NCBI GenBank assembly: GCA_029817715.1
Contig: JARUPY010000602.1
Span: 2,807,501-2,871,500 of the forward strand
Reading direction: 5' to 3'
DNA: 64,000 nucleotides
Source: Melastoma dodecandrum
Taxonomy: Eukaryota > Streptophyta > Magnoliopsida > Myrtales > Melastomataceae
Under the pieces are notes generated by a model. That model made no database searches. It saw nothing but the letters and a program-made list of their open reading frames with translations, and was not told where the DNA came from. Shown piece after piece: positions 22,364-32,899 of the stretch. Position 1 is the stretch's first letter. Each line of letters starts with the position of its first letter. The translations under genes were made by a program, and so were the position numbers.

Positions 22364-23070
22364 TTATCCCAACATTAAAGTAATCTTGTTACCTCTCTGT
22401 CGGATATTAGCTGCACTAATCAGTCTAGAGCTACTCCCTGATTCATTCATAACCCAATTTCTTAGCCAGGTTAACTCCAATAGGTTTACCTCTCGCATAT
22501 GAAATTGTTGATAGTTATTATGACCTTTTTCAAACAACTCAGTCAATCTTGAAATGTTTCTCACACCAGGACTAGTGGTATTTACCAATCGATAAATCAC
22601 CCTAGTGTGATACGCCAAAAACTTGGCCTGGGGATTCATTCTATCCATATTTATTGATTTAATGTCAATGAATTCCCCAAACACCGGTCATTCAGGGCCA
22701 TCATGAAATTTGGATGGACCTGGAACCATACAGGACCTTGTGCAAGGTTGGCCTGTATATCTTATATCAGCTAATCTCTAAATTCTCTCCATCTTTTGTC
22801 TAGTATAGCTGCTACCATAGGACTATATGCTGGAAGATGAAATAGCGGAATTAATCCTACCTGGATTAACCCAATGTGTATATAGTTATATACACCTCTC
22901 GTACGTTGCATGGTTTCCCTAATGCGTTGTACCTTTAATAATGGGATATCCAAAGTCTCAAGTTCCGTACTTGTAACTTGAGCCGTTGCTTCTGACTGTG
23001 AAATGTCTATTATAGATCTAAAATTAAATCTAGATACATTATAGACTTCTCTCACATTAACATTAGGCAA
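22364..23070 (-). pseudogene. Movement-protein-like region (30K superfamily) of pararetrovirus
   Basis: The open part 22771-23070 contains VYNYIHIGLIQVGLIPLF and later DKRWREFRD, a pattern I associate with caulimovirid movement proteins, which let virus pass through plasmodesmata. After stops near 22765 and a frame change near 22680, the part 22364-22684 has NPQAKFLAYHTRVIYRL, again in the order expected for these proteins. The assignment rests on motif memory. Confidence 0.6.
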
Positions 23071-23075
23071 CCTCC

Positions 23076-23463
23076 ATTCTAGGACTGACTGGGATGGATC
23101 TTCGTACTGGTGAGATTCTGCCAGTACCTAATTCGCTGTTTCCAATGGAACCAACTCATCACCATCTCTACTTTGATATACTCTCATCATGAACATATGC
23201 ATTTTCTAGAGATCAGAATCCTCTTCTGAGTCTGTATCGTAATTTGATACAACTTCATAGATAGATACCATTCCAGGACTGACTGGGATGGATCTTCGTA
23301 CTGGTGAGATTCTGCCAGTACCTGATTCGCTGTTTTCAATGGAACCAACTCATCACCATCTCCACTTTGATATGCTCTCATCATGAACAGATGCGTTTTC
23401 TAGAGATCAAAATCCTCTTCTGAGTATGTATCGTAATTTGATACAACTTCATAGATAGATTCT
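23076..23463 (-). repeat. 194-bp direct tandem duplication inside the pararetrovirus
   Basis: The sequence 23076-23269 recurs at 23270-23463 with a handful of differences (for example AGGACTGACTGGGATGG at 23081 and 23275). Because 194 is not a multiple of three, the duplication by itself breaks the frame between the acidic region and the movement-protein-like region. Confidence 0.85.
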
Positions 23464-23802
23464 ACTTCCGAGTCCAAGTCAGAAATATCCTGCTCATCTA
23501 TTGGTTTATAAGCCAGGATTTCTTGATCATGACTCCTATCATCCAAAAAACACCATTCGGAATCTTTCTCTCCTTTGGTTCTTCTAAGGACAAGTATTCG
23601 CTTTGTGGGTTTTTGATCCACAAAACCAGCAACAATTGCAATTGCTCAACGGTTTCCCTTTCGGACACTTAGGTTCTCTACCATGCTTCCGCTTAAAGGC
23701 ATCGATCCTATCTTTATCCTTAAGGTTATTCCGTCTCCTTACAAACCTTCTTGGTTTGTAAGCAGGACCTCTCTTTTGCTTGTTCTGGAGGTCTCTCTTT
23801 GG

Positions 23803-24372
23803 TTAAACTTTCCTTTTATTGTATCCAACAAATTTTTTCTTCTTCGGAAAGTTTCTTGCTCTCATTGATTCTCCTGAGGTATCACATCCATACCTTCTAT
23901 GTACATATTCAATCTGAGAACAACAGCTCTTGTTTAGGTACGGTAGTTTTTTAGTCGCTTCCTTAACCTGGAGCTCAGTACACGCCTTCCTCATTGCGTA
24001 CTTAACCGCCTGAATTTTTCCTCCGAGTCCCGAAACAATTTTTTCTTCACTCAGAAGTAATTCATAAGCCTTTTGCGCAACTTCCGGCCAAGAATCTGGA
24101 AGTTTTGCAAAAAAGGTTCCCAATATGAACTGTTGAAAGACTACGTCCAGATTGTAATAATACTTCTGGAATTCACATACGTAGCTATCAAACAGACACA
24201 TATCACAGATCTGTAGTTTAACCAGAGCAGTCAACGATTGCTCTTTTTCCACAGTTTCAGTGGATAACGAAAAACCACAGAACTCCCGTTTTAATGCATC
24301 AGCGATGATTGTTAATACACCATCGACGGTCAGCACTCGATCTATCTTTTCTTTGATGTCTGTATGAGCCAC
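23803..24372 (-). pseudogene. Coat (capsid)-protein-like region of pararetrovirus
   Basis: The 189-residue open part contains a YYYNLD...FFAKLPDSWPEVAQKAYE stretch and then a Cys- and Lys-rich end (CCSQIEYVHRRYGC, KKKKFVGYNKRK). This is the pattern of caulimovirid capsid proteins, as far as I can judge without a search. A recognisable but interrupted continuation lies at 24373-24600. A CCHC knuckle follows in another frame at about 23590-23632 (CWFCGSKTHKANTC), and then an acidic stretch (23400-23600). The frame changes show decay. Confidence 0.6.
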
Positions 24373-24624
24373 AAAAGATTTCTAGTATTTCTGCGTTGTT
24401 CCCATGAGGGTTGCTACACATAACTCGTATACTGATCCAGGGGATAATATCCCAGCAGACGCAGTCATTCGAATTAGTGATAACCACTCATCTATCTTTC
24501 CAGATACGTGCTTCTCACAGTCGATATCTAGAAAAGCACCAGGGGTTATTATTGGCTTTAATACGTTATCCCTTGGAATAAACTCTTGTTTGGTTCTATG
24601 GGGATAATCGGGCCTATAAATTTC

Positions 24625-25149
24625 TCATTTCGCAGTCACCAATTCATTAAACGTTCTATTGTCTAAATGAACTGGAATTTCCTCTGCCAGACCTAAGGCT
24701 TTCCTTAAGTCTTTTGCCAACTCCCCACTTTGGGAGTTCAAATTTACATTTCGCTTTCGTGAGTCTAAAATATAAGGAGATACTGACTCCTTGTACATTT
24801 CTTCCACACTCTTGCCTTGATCCTGTTTGGAATTTCTTCCTCCCAGTTTCAATTTTTCGACTGGTTTTCCCGTGGTACTCTTCAGTCCAGAAGTTGCCTC
24901 GGCTTCAGGCCTCTTTAAACTTCTTTCATGCTCAGGAGTGTCTAGCATCTTATTGATTATAGAGCCTACTCCTTGAGCCATATGATTTCGGCTTTCAAGA
25001 CTCTCTGTACTCATTTGAATAGTTAGCTGAGCCAAAATATCATTTATACTCTTGCTAATTCCAAAAGGAGACATTCTAGACTCTGAAACAAATTCCAATC
25101 GTGACGGAGTTCCAAAAGGATTCCCCGAAGATTTTCCTTCTCTAGCCAT
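24625..25149 (-). pseudogene. Pararetrovirus N-terminal reading frame, function unknown
   Basis: A 174-residue frame rich in Ser, Lys and Glu, starting MAREGKSSGNPFG. No domain is recognised. It precedes the coat-protein-like region and may be its N-terminal part or a separate small protein. The frame is open, but its continuation toward lower coordinates is interrupted. Confidence 0.45.
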
Positions 25150-25669
25150 TGCAATGAATTAACCGAAACTTTTTCAAGATTTTGAGATTTTTATTTTAAG
25201 AGTAGAAACAAAATAAAAAAGGACGGTAAATTGGTAATATTGAAATTTTTTATCCTATAGGATAAAATAGTTTGTTTTTTAGCTGTAAAATGGAACTTTC
25301 CTCGCAAGTAGACATTAAAAGAATCTTGCAACCAAAATTTCCCACAAGGCAAACCCAACACAACACGCCTTTCTTCTTCCCCAATGTAAACCGCAATTGG
25401 GTTATTTGCGTTGGTAGCGTTCGGATTAAGGGATGTGTAAAAGGGCTTCTTTTTTTTGTTTGGGGGAATTGCAAGTCCTTGTCTTGACTGGTAGAAGCTG
25501 ATATTCCATGGAAGGGGAACTGGGAAATCCCCACCAGGGATGTTGATTTTGGTTTGGGCTTCATGGGTTGTGCTGGGATTTGATTGGTTCTGGGTCGTGA
25601 TTCGTTTAGTTTTCAAGCTTTGATTTTTACGGTGCTGTGGTTTCCTGAGGAGGTGAGGTGGATTGAAGT
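25150..25669. other. Junction between pararetrovirus and DUF639 pseudogene
   Basis: No gene is recognised. The last 200 bp may be promoter/5' UTR of the former DUF639 gene. The exact end of the viral sequence is not visible. Confidence 0.35.
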
Positions 25670-27841
25670 ATGGCTGTGGCTAGCAAGTCTAGTAATGGGG
25701 TTGAAGGGATGGTGAGGAGCAGGTCGTTCAAGTGGGTATTATGGAGGCGGGGTTCGGTAGAGGATGATGATTCTGGTGAGACCGAATCGGGTGATTAACC
25801 AACGGCTCGTAAGAGTTGGATCCCAGAGCTTTCTCCCTTCACAAATGTTGTCGTTTGAAGATGCTCCAAGTGTCTCGCCGGTTTTTGTAGTTTTCCATAA
25901 TATATGTATTTGCTGTGTGAATTGCTTTAGTTGTTGTAGTGGATATTTTTTGTGGCGTCTCTGGATTGGTTGGTAGCTAGTAGTTGCATTTCAAAGTAAG
26001 ATTACAGACACGTACTTTGATTCTTCTGTCGGCTCTTATAATCAGAAGGGATTTGAACAATGGGGATGCTTGTGTTTGCATTTTTGTGTGGGCAGCTGTT
26101 AACTGTGTGGGTTTTCATAGTCAAATAACTACTAGAAATGTTGCAGAATAGTCAGTATTTCTCCAACTGAGATTTGAGAAAGCTTTGGAAAGGAGGCTTG
26201 TGATGTGGTAAAGTGTCCATCATGCTTCGCTAAGTATTGTTGTTTCAGGACGCTGGCTTTCTGGATAAGTGCCAACCTTAATCATCTCTCGGACAAAAAT
26301 TTCCGGCTCCAAACCTACGACATGATGGTTGCTTGGGATACTCCTGCCGCATCCAGCCTACCTCTTCTCGATGTAAGTTTGTGCTTTCCGCTAGTTATAT
26401 TCCTTCTTAATGCTGCCAGAGACACTTAGACTGGCAATGGCCTATATGTTGTTATCGGTCGGTCAGGATGTTATTGTTGGAAAGGAGGCTTTCAATCGAT
26501 TCGCCCCTGCCATTCCTCTTGTTGTCAACGTTATAATCTCAGAAAACTTGTATGAGTTGCTGAGTGCTTCAACAGGTGGACGACTTCAATTCTCCGTATA
26601 TGAAAAGTACCCCTTGGCACTTGAAATGAAGCATTCAAGCTCGAGTGGTTTAGTTGTTCATTTAATGATTTGTGCAAGATTTTTCATTTCAGAAACATGC
26701 CCCACCTTTTCAATTAATTGTCCTTTGAAATTTTGTACAAATGCAGTAGACAAGGCATTATTATCATTTGTTGATTCTTAAGCCTTTTTTTTCTTTGTGC
26801 TTTTTGAATTTGTTGTTATACCCACACTTCTTATCTCTAAGACATTTTATATCTTTTTCATTTTACATTAGAGTGAGAAGAAGACTGAAAGCCATACAGA
26901 TTCCTCCCTTCTTTCTGCAATGAGGTTTAAGTGCTTGAAGTGGATGGCACAATCATGAGTCATCAGCCAACCCATTCTTGAACATGTTGGAAAATATGCA
27001 TGGCCTGGTAAGTTGGTGTTAGGTGTCTTAATGACAAGGCATACTGTCCCAAAATCATGATGACTTTTATGACTTCTGGAATTTTCCCTACCCTTTTTTA
27101 TCTTTTGGGAACCACCCATATCTTTGAATAGTTTTTGAGAGAGCGCCGGTTATTCAGGATTATGGAATAATAGCACTGATATGTGCTATTTTTCTAGGGA
27201 ATGGTGATTTTCCCCCTTTTTCCAGTAGTCAATACAAATTAGGTGTGATGTATTCTAATTTGGAATGCCTACTTTAGAGAAAAAGAAGGTTTTGACATCA
27301 AACAATTGCTTATGGGGGTATTTTGACTCTGTCACTTCTGAAGAGAGTCATGTAACTTCAATTCATCTGAATTATTACAAAAGGACCTAGTGAGTAGAGA
27401 AACAAGTATTTTAGGTCTGACATTACCATAACTCGTTGCTTTCCATGGTAGGGAAACTTAGTTTAATTTATGGGGACTTTATGGAGAAATGAATTTGGGT
27501 TATTATTGTGATAAGCTTTAAATTCTTTTATTTCCCTCTCATAAATCAACTTCTTTAAATTATTATCCATATTCTTCATGGATGCTAACCATTTCATTTA
27601 ACGACGACAGTTACAAGAAAAACATGTTGTTCATGCGAGCTTTGATGATTATAGAGTTGATCACCACTTCCACACTTTCGGAGGGTGTACATTACATTTA
27701 CTACTTCTCTTGATACTCCGTGTAGGCTCGATCACTCTGACCGCGATGGGGCATTATATTTCGAGTTGGGGAAAAACTCCAAAAGCCGGCCTCTTTCTTT
27801 ATCTACTATTTTGGAGTTGGGTAGGCTGGATCATATTTCAT

Positions 27842-27976
27842 CTCTGATACCAATTGATAAAATGGGTTCTGCCTCACCACCTGAAAAGCTAGTCGGAGGG
27901 TGGGAGTGGACTCACTCCTTATATACTATTTCGGGTGGGAAACTCACCCGATGTGGGACTCAATTCTCATGCATCA
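27842..27976 (-). mobile_element. TRIM-type solo LTR with primer site
   Basis: On the minus strand an LTR of about 122 bp (27976-27855) runs from TGATGCATGAG to TTTTATCA, with GAGTCCCACATCGG (typical of plant TRIM LTRs) and a TATATAAGG promoter motif. It is followed at once by TGGTATCAGAG (27852-27842), an initiator-Met primer site. It interrupts a DUF639 exon, and further inserted sequence continues to about 27780. Confidence 0.65.
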
Positions 27977-29399
27977 CAAAAACATACAACTTAACGGAGA
28001 GGTTGGAACAGGTCAAATCTCTGGCCCATTGGGTACTCGAGTTTTCGACAGGGTGATCTCCTATAAATCAAATAACTTGTATGGCATTGATATATGCTGT
28101 CAATAGAGTTTTGTTTTCATATTATCTTTTTCTTATTATAGAGTTTGCGAAGCTCAAAGGGCACTCTAGGAGGGTTTATTGGCTTTCAATTACGAAGGAG
28201 ATTCTTTTTGCTCATAGATTCATTGATAAGTTCAAGATAATTGGGATTGAGGGGGGGAGAGGCTTTGTCGAAAGCCGTTCTAGGAATTTTGTGGACAAAA
28301 GCTATTCGACATATGAGATTGTCGTCTCCTGTCAACTACGGGACTCTTCTAATGTTCAGTCTCTGCGATCAACTTCTAGGCTGGGGGATTGTGTTCAGAA
28401 ACAAGGGGGAGAGTGTAAATATGGATAGTCTTGTGGTTGGTGATATGGCCATAGGACAGGTGAGTTGCTTAGAGAGAGCGTTTAGGGAATCTATAAACAG
28501 TTACTAAGAAGTTGCAGCAGCACAAGCGTCTATCGATGGAGTGGAAGTTAATGGAATTCATGTCAATTTGGCAGTGATGAAGGTATTAGTCATCCTTTCT
28601 TCAAAAGTTTATTTCTCTGTTGTGCTACATCCTACCCCCTTGTGTCTAAACGATCTAATAATAATCATTAATGGCCATTCTTGTGCAAGCAGTAGTTGCT
28701 CGTTCCTATAACTATTTTGGGAGACTGGCTTAGATCCCTGGCTCTATGGGATGATTGTTTAAAGTCATGGGTTTTTTTGCTTGGTTGGTAGTTTCATCAT
28801 TGTTAGGTCAATGCTTGATTCCAATTCCTCACTATTCACATTGTTGTTTTTATCATTCATTTCCTGCCGGAGCAATGACGTTTCAATGTGTTACGTGTAA
28901 TTTCTGAATCTACTCTGCCAGTAGATGGCTTGGCTGTGCCGCTGCATTCATATCGTTCTTGATAGCTGCATTTATCACATTTGCTCGATTTGGTAATAAG
29001 GGGAAGGTGGTCCTCCAAATTAAGGTTGTTTCTCCACCAAAGAGTTGTATGGAACAGCTTTTGGCCATACACGAAGAAATCGCTTTAATTGAAGGTTTCA
29101 TTCAGGATGGGAACATAGTGCTCCTTAAGTTACGGGCCTTGTTGTGATCTTCTTTCCCACAGGTGACATTCTCGTTATGTAACCTGTTGTTGGTTTTCAG
29201 CATGCTTGATTCACTCCCTGTTGCACAAAACAACTTGGATGGCTGACTATTTGTTAAGTAAGCTGAAATAACAATCTTTTCAAGGTAGACTAGTTAGTTC
29301 TCGAAATCTAGACATCAATCAAGTCCTAGAACTATACTCTGTTCATTTTGAAACCTAAAAGTGCTTGGACATCTGAATACCTTGGATAACTCTCTTCTT

Positions 29400-29585
29400 T
29401 TTTTTTTTTTGGTTGCTCGCCCGGTTTCCGGAGCTTCGCTCCGACTAATCCGGACTCGACCCGGGTAGGACACCTGGCTATGGTGGGTGAGTCTTCCAAC
29501 AGGGGTGGCTGCGTACGGTAGGTTTCGAACCCGAGACCTCCTTAAGCGAATCCAAGCTTCTTACCACTTGGACCAATCCCATATT
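29400..29585 (-). mobile_element. tRNA-derived SINE
   Basis: The minus strand starts GGGATTGGTCCAAGTGG (A-box-like) and has GGTTCGAAACC (perfect B box) about 45 bp later. It ends in an A run (T run 29400-29410 on +). A 10-bp target duplication CTCTCTTCTT flanks it at 29390-29399 and 29586-29595. It lies in what was an intron near the 3' end of the DUF639 pseudogene. Confidence 0.88.
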
Positions 29586-29927
29586 CTCTCTTCTTGATCT
29601 GATAACTTCGCCCTCCTGTGTGATTTTTGTGGAGCAAGCCAGAGATTCTTAGTGTCTCTTATCATCTTGGGTGTAATTATAGATTTTGTACCATGTAAAT
29701 ATATCATCCCGGCAATCTTTCTAAACACGTTCACCAAGCTATCGCAACCTCTGAGAAAAACTACAGAGGAAGTCATGCGGAGGCTGAGGGATTGGTGGTT
29801 GAGTATACAGACGGCTCCTATGACTGGGGAAAGGCCAGGAGACGAAAGAAAGAAAAGAGCGATCCCCTTCAGGAGCACCCACCATTCGTTGCTGTACATA
29901 GATTGCGACATTCGAGCCTCCGGGTAA

Positions 29928-32899
29928 GTAGTTCTTTGATACACCCGATCATATTATAAGGCGTGTCTGGTGTGCAGAGTGCTCCCCGACTAGTACAGGG
30001 AGAAGGGGAACATTGTTATTTGGTTGTGAGTGTTACATGATGGAATGGTGTTCCTTTGGAAAGCATTGTGGTGTTCATATGGCATGGTGGATCATATGTT
30101 TGTTCTGTCCCCTCGAACGAGGATTTGACGAGGGCCCAGTTCCTAACGACTACATGTATGAGTACCTATCATGATCCTTATTAGCATTACTTGTACTTCT
30201 CCCCACTCTAAATCATAAGCCAATGGTAATCCGAGTGTATTATTCTTCCAGATCACCATTAGTAAAGCATTAATCATATCTGATTGAGGAATCTATCAAC
30301 TGATCTGTGAGAGCTAGGAACACCCTTGTTGTCTTATGATTTTGCAATTCGGAATGATTCTATCATTATAATCAAATCCATACTTTTGATTATAAAACAT
30401 TTTTCTGTCAACCTGCTCCGGTACCATGACGAATGAGACGAGTAATTTTGAGTGCGCTACATGATTAATTATCCTCACTGATCAACACAACATGTTATCT
30501 TTCTTATGCATATGTTAGAAAGACATTATAATACATAAAACATCACTAAATTTAAATGTAATGTCTCCTCAATCAGAAACACTTCCCATGTCCCTAATTC
30601 TATATATTTCATGCAACTAACTCAAGAAAAAAAAAATCTATACTCAAAGCTATCTAGGTTATACCATACATGTGTCATAATCATCAGATAGTAGACAAAG
30701 CATTAGTATCTACATGAAATTTGATATTATTGGCCTATGTTAATTTAGGTGCCAAAAAAAAACATGAAAAGATCGGTAAATTCTTTATGGCATGTTTCCT
30801 TTACTGCTCCAAAATACATGGTACTCGCTAAAATATCGTTCCTAAGATAGATGGTCCAAAACCAACCCTTTACAAGAAGTATTAATAGGTGGAAGGAAAT
30901 TTGGATAACTTATCGTTTCGACATTAATTGTCATAGTAATGAGATCACAGGAGGCTGCTGTATTCGGATCTGGCGACAACTTGTGTCTATAAATGTTGAC
31001 AACTTCCCCCCGTGTATCCACTATTTTATATGATCTTTGGGGTTGTCTGATTTGACTGGTTGAGGAGAGAAAAATATCGAGTGAAGGGGATCAGTTTTTC
31101 AATTGCCTTGCCTGCATAGCATTTCCGAGATGCTTCTCCTTCATTTACCTCGAACGATTTTTATGAATAATTTTCGTAATCAGAGATATTACGAATGGGT
31201 TGTGAACTTATGGCGGCCCCCCCATCTAAGTTTCCTGGAAGATGCTGTCTGAAACAATTTCGCTACTCTTTCTTCCATATTCCCCGATGAAATTGGTTTC
31301 GCAGCTTCCTCTCCTATGCATTTTGCGTCCATTTCATGGCCATGAAACTCTAATCTTAATCCTTACTATAGAATCTAGTATCAAAGTTCAGTTGTCGCAA
31401 TCTCATGAGTTTGAATAACCAGAGGTGAGATCGCGGAGTATTTATTCGTTTTCGGAGCTCCTGACTAACTTCTTTTTCATTAATAATGGTTTCCGAAATC
31501 GTAACTCGATCAAGCGAACCTGATCTCGAATTATCTCGAGTAATAATATATGGTTGCTTCTCGCGAAATCGATTCGATCCGCTCATAAGTTTCCGAATGG
31601 AGATGACGAAAACAATCTAACCCGTTGGTAAATGACAATATATACGTATGGTTTTTGGCTTGTCGGATCAACCTAAGTCACGACAATGAAAACCTCCGAC
31701 AAAAGTTTAGATTGTCTGGAGACATTAGTTAATCGAACCAAAATTCGCCTTGTACAGGTCAATATTTTCCCACGTCAAAACCGAAATCACGACAACGAAA
31801 TTATTAGCACACGGTGGAAAAATTTTAACCATGGAGGTTTACACATACTCGAACGCGACTCCCGACGCAACCGGCGTCGTCTTCCTTTTATAAACCAACC
31901 AGATGCATGTATGGAATGGACCGATACCAAAAGCTCCTCGAATTTCCCATATAAGGTCAATAAACACCAACATATGGGATGCCAAACATTTCTATTATTA
32001 CGTGGGTGGAAGCTGTGCGTGGATAGAGACCGGTAGATGGAATCCTCCACACCAAACCTTCATATTCTCTTTCACGAAGACAAAAGACTCCCTTTTCCGA
32101 TCGATTCCTTCGGGGTGTACGGGCATGCCTAACTTTGATAAAAGAACCCAGTTAAAGTTTCCTTTTTATTGTCCCATTTCTTCTAGGCATGCAAAGTCAA
32201 TTCAAAACCTTTGAAGAATCACGTCGAAGATTTCCTTCAGGCACAACAGTCACATGAAATGAATCAAAATCCCTTCAGTGACCAAGTGCCAAGGTTATTA
32301 CAACCACGGTAGAATATATACCACCTGCTATCGTTCGTGACAGGATGATTTGGGATATATTATGGGTACAAAGGAATTTGAGGTGCTATATTAAATTTTT
32401 AAGTACACCCACAAATTCACTCCCACTTGGTAGGCTCCACCAACGCCTCACAATCATGTCGATACCTTTTTTCTTTTCTGAATGGAAAACATCTTCTTTG
32501 GTGGGTATTTTTTTTGGGGTGGGGGGGGGGGGGTGTTAGAGTTGACTTCGTGTAGTCGCCGTTAAGTCTTGCAAATACGTATTGTAAAATGGTAGCCCTT
32601 ACCGTTCTTACCAAAGGTAATCGGCACTTGCCGTCCTCCTTTCTCACCTGCGTTTCGTAGCTGTTTCCTAGTCCATTCCCGGAAGCTTCAAAAGACCAAA
32701 CCGTAATAAAATCGACTAATTTCGACCTTATTTCATTGCCCCCTTCTCCCAATCTCGAGCTCAATAACATAACCCCTCCTTTTGTTTCCTCCTTCTCCCC
32801 CCCACCACCCATCTCCACCAACCTCTTTACTAAAAGATCCCTTTCTTTAGCTCCTGATCTCCCTGCTTCTCTTATAACTATAGAGACGGAGATTCGACC
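29928..32899. other. Intergenic DNA upstream of CBP60 gene
   Basis: About 3 kb in which I recognise no gene. Short frames on both strands have no family features. A homopolymer G tract lies at about 32517-32534. The last 200 bp are C/T-rich and probably the CBP60 5' UTR and promoter. Confidence 0.4.

Larger units (their letters stand above)
16841..25149 (-). mobile_element. Endogenous pararetrovirus (Caulimoviridae-like), decayed
   Basis: Reading from 25149 downward: an N-terminal frame, a coat-protein-like region and zinc knuckle, a movement-protein-like region, an aspartic protease region, reverse transcriptase, RNase H, a second zinc-knuckle frame, two unassigned frames, a minus-strand TATA box, a short coiled-coil frame and a tRNA-Met primer site. 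There are no LTRs and no integrase. Plant LTR elements use tRNA-Met too, so the key evidence is the movement-protein-like region plus the lack of integrase and LTRs. Many stops, frame changes and an internal 194-bp duplication show an old, inactive integration. Coat before movement protein is not the order in the genera I know. Confidence 0.75.
25670..29927 (+). pseudogene. DUF639 family gene, decayed
   Basis: DUF639 proteins are plant membrane-associated proteins of unknown function. Recognisable exon pieces in order: N-terminus from ATG 25670 (WIPELSPFTNVVV near 25840), DKNFRLQTYDMMVAWDTPAASSLPLLD (26280-26370), EAFNRFAPAIPLVVNVI and GGRLQFSVYEKYPLALE (26480-26630), HVG.YAWPGKLVL (near 27000), DGALYFELG (27740), SGPLGTRVFDRVISYKS (28020-28070), GHSRR.YWLSITKEILFAHRFIDKFKI (28150-28240), GTLLMFSLCDQLLG (28340), then transmembrane and C-terminal pieces to 29927. 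Damage: TAA at 25796 and TGA at 25856 in the first exon, several later stops and frame changes, and a TRIM LTR inside an exon. Not functional. Confidence 0.82.

Noticed and set aside
25191..25616. Minus-strand 141-codon frame between the pararetrovirus and the DUF639 pseudogene
   Set aside because: Composition is AT/poly-Lys driven, there is no motif, and it overlaps the presumed leader of the other gene.
29520..29580. tRNA gene suggested by A- and B-box sequences
   Set aside because: No cloverleaf could be drawn, and the poly-A end and 10-bp target duplication show a SINE.
32417..32821. Minus-strand 134-codon frame before the CBP60 gene
   Set aside because: Low complexity, from the C/T-rich leader and the G tract; no family feature.
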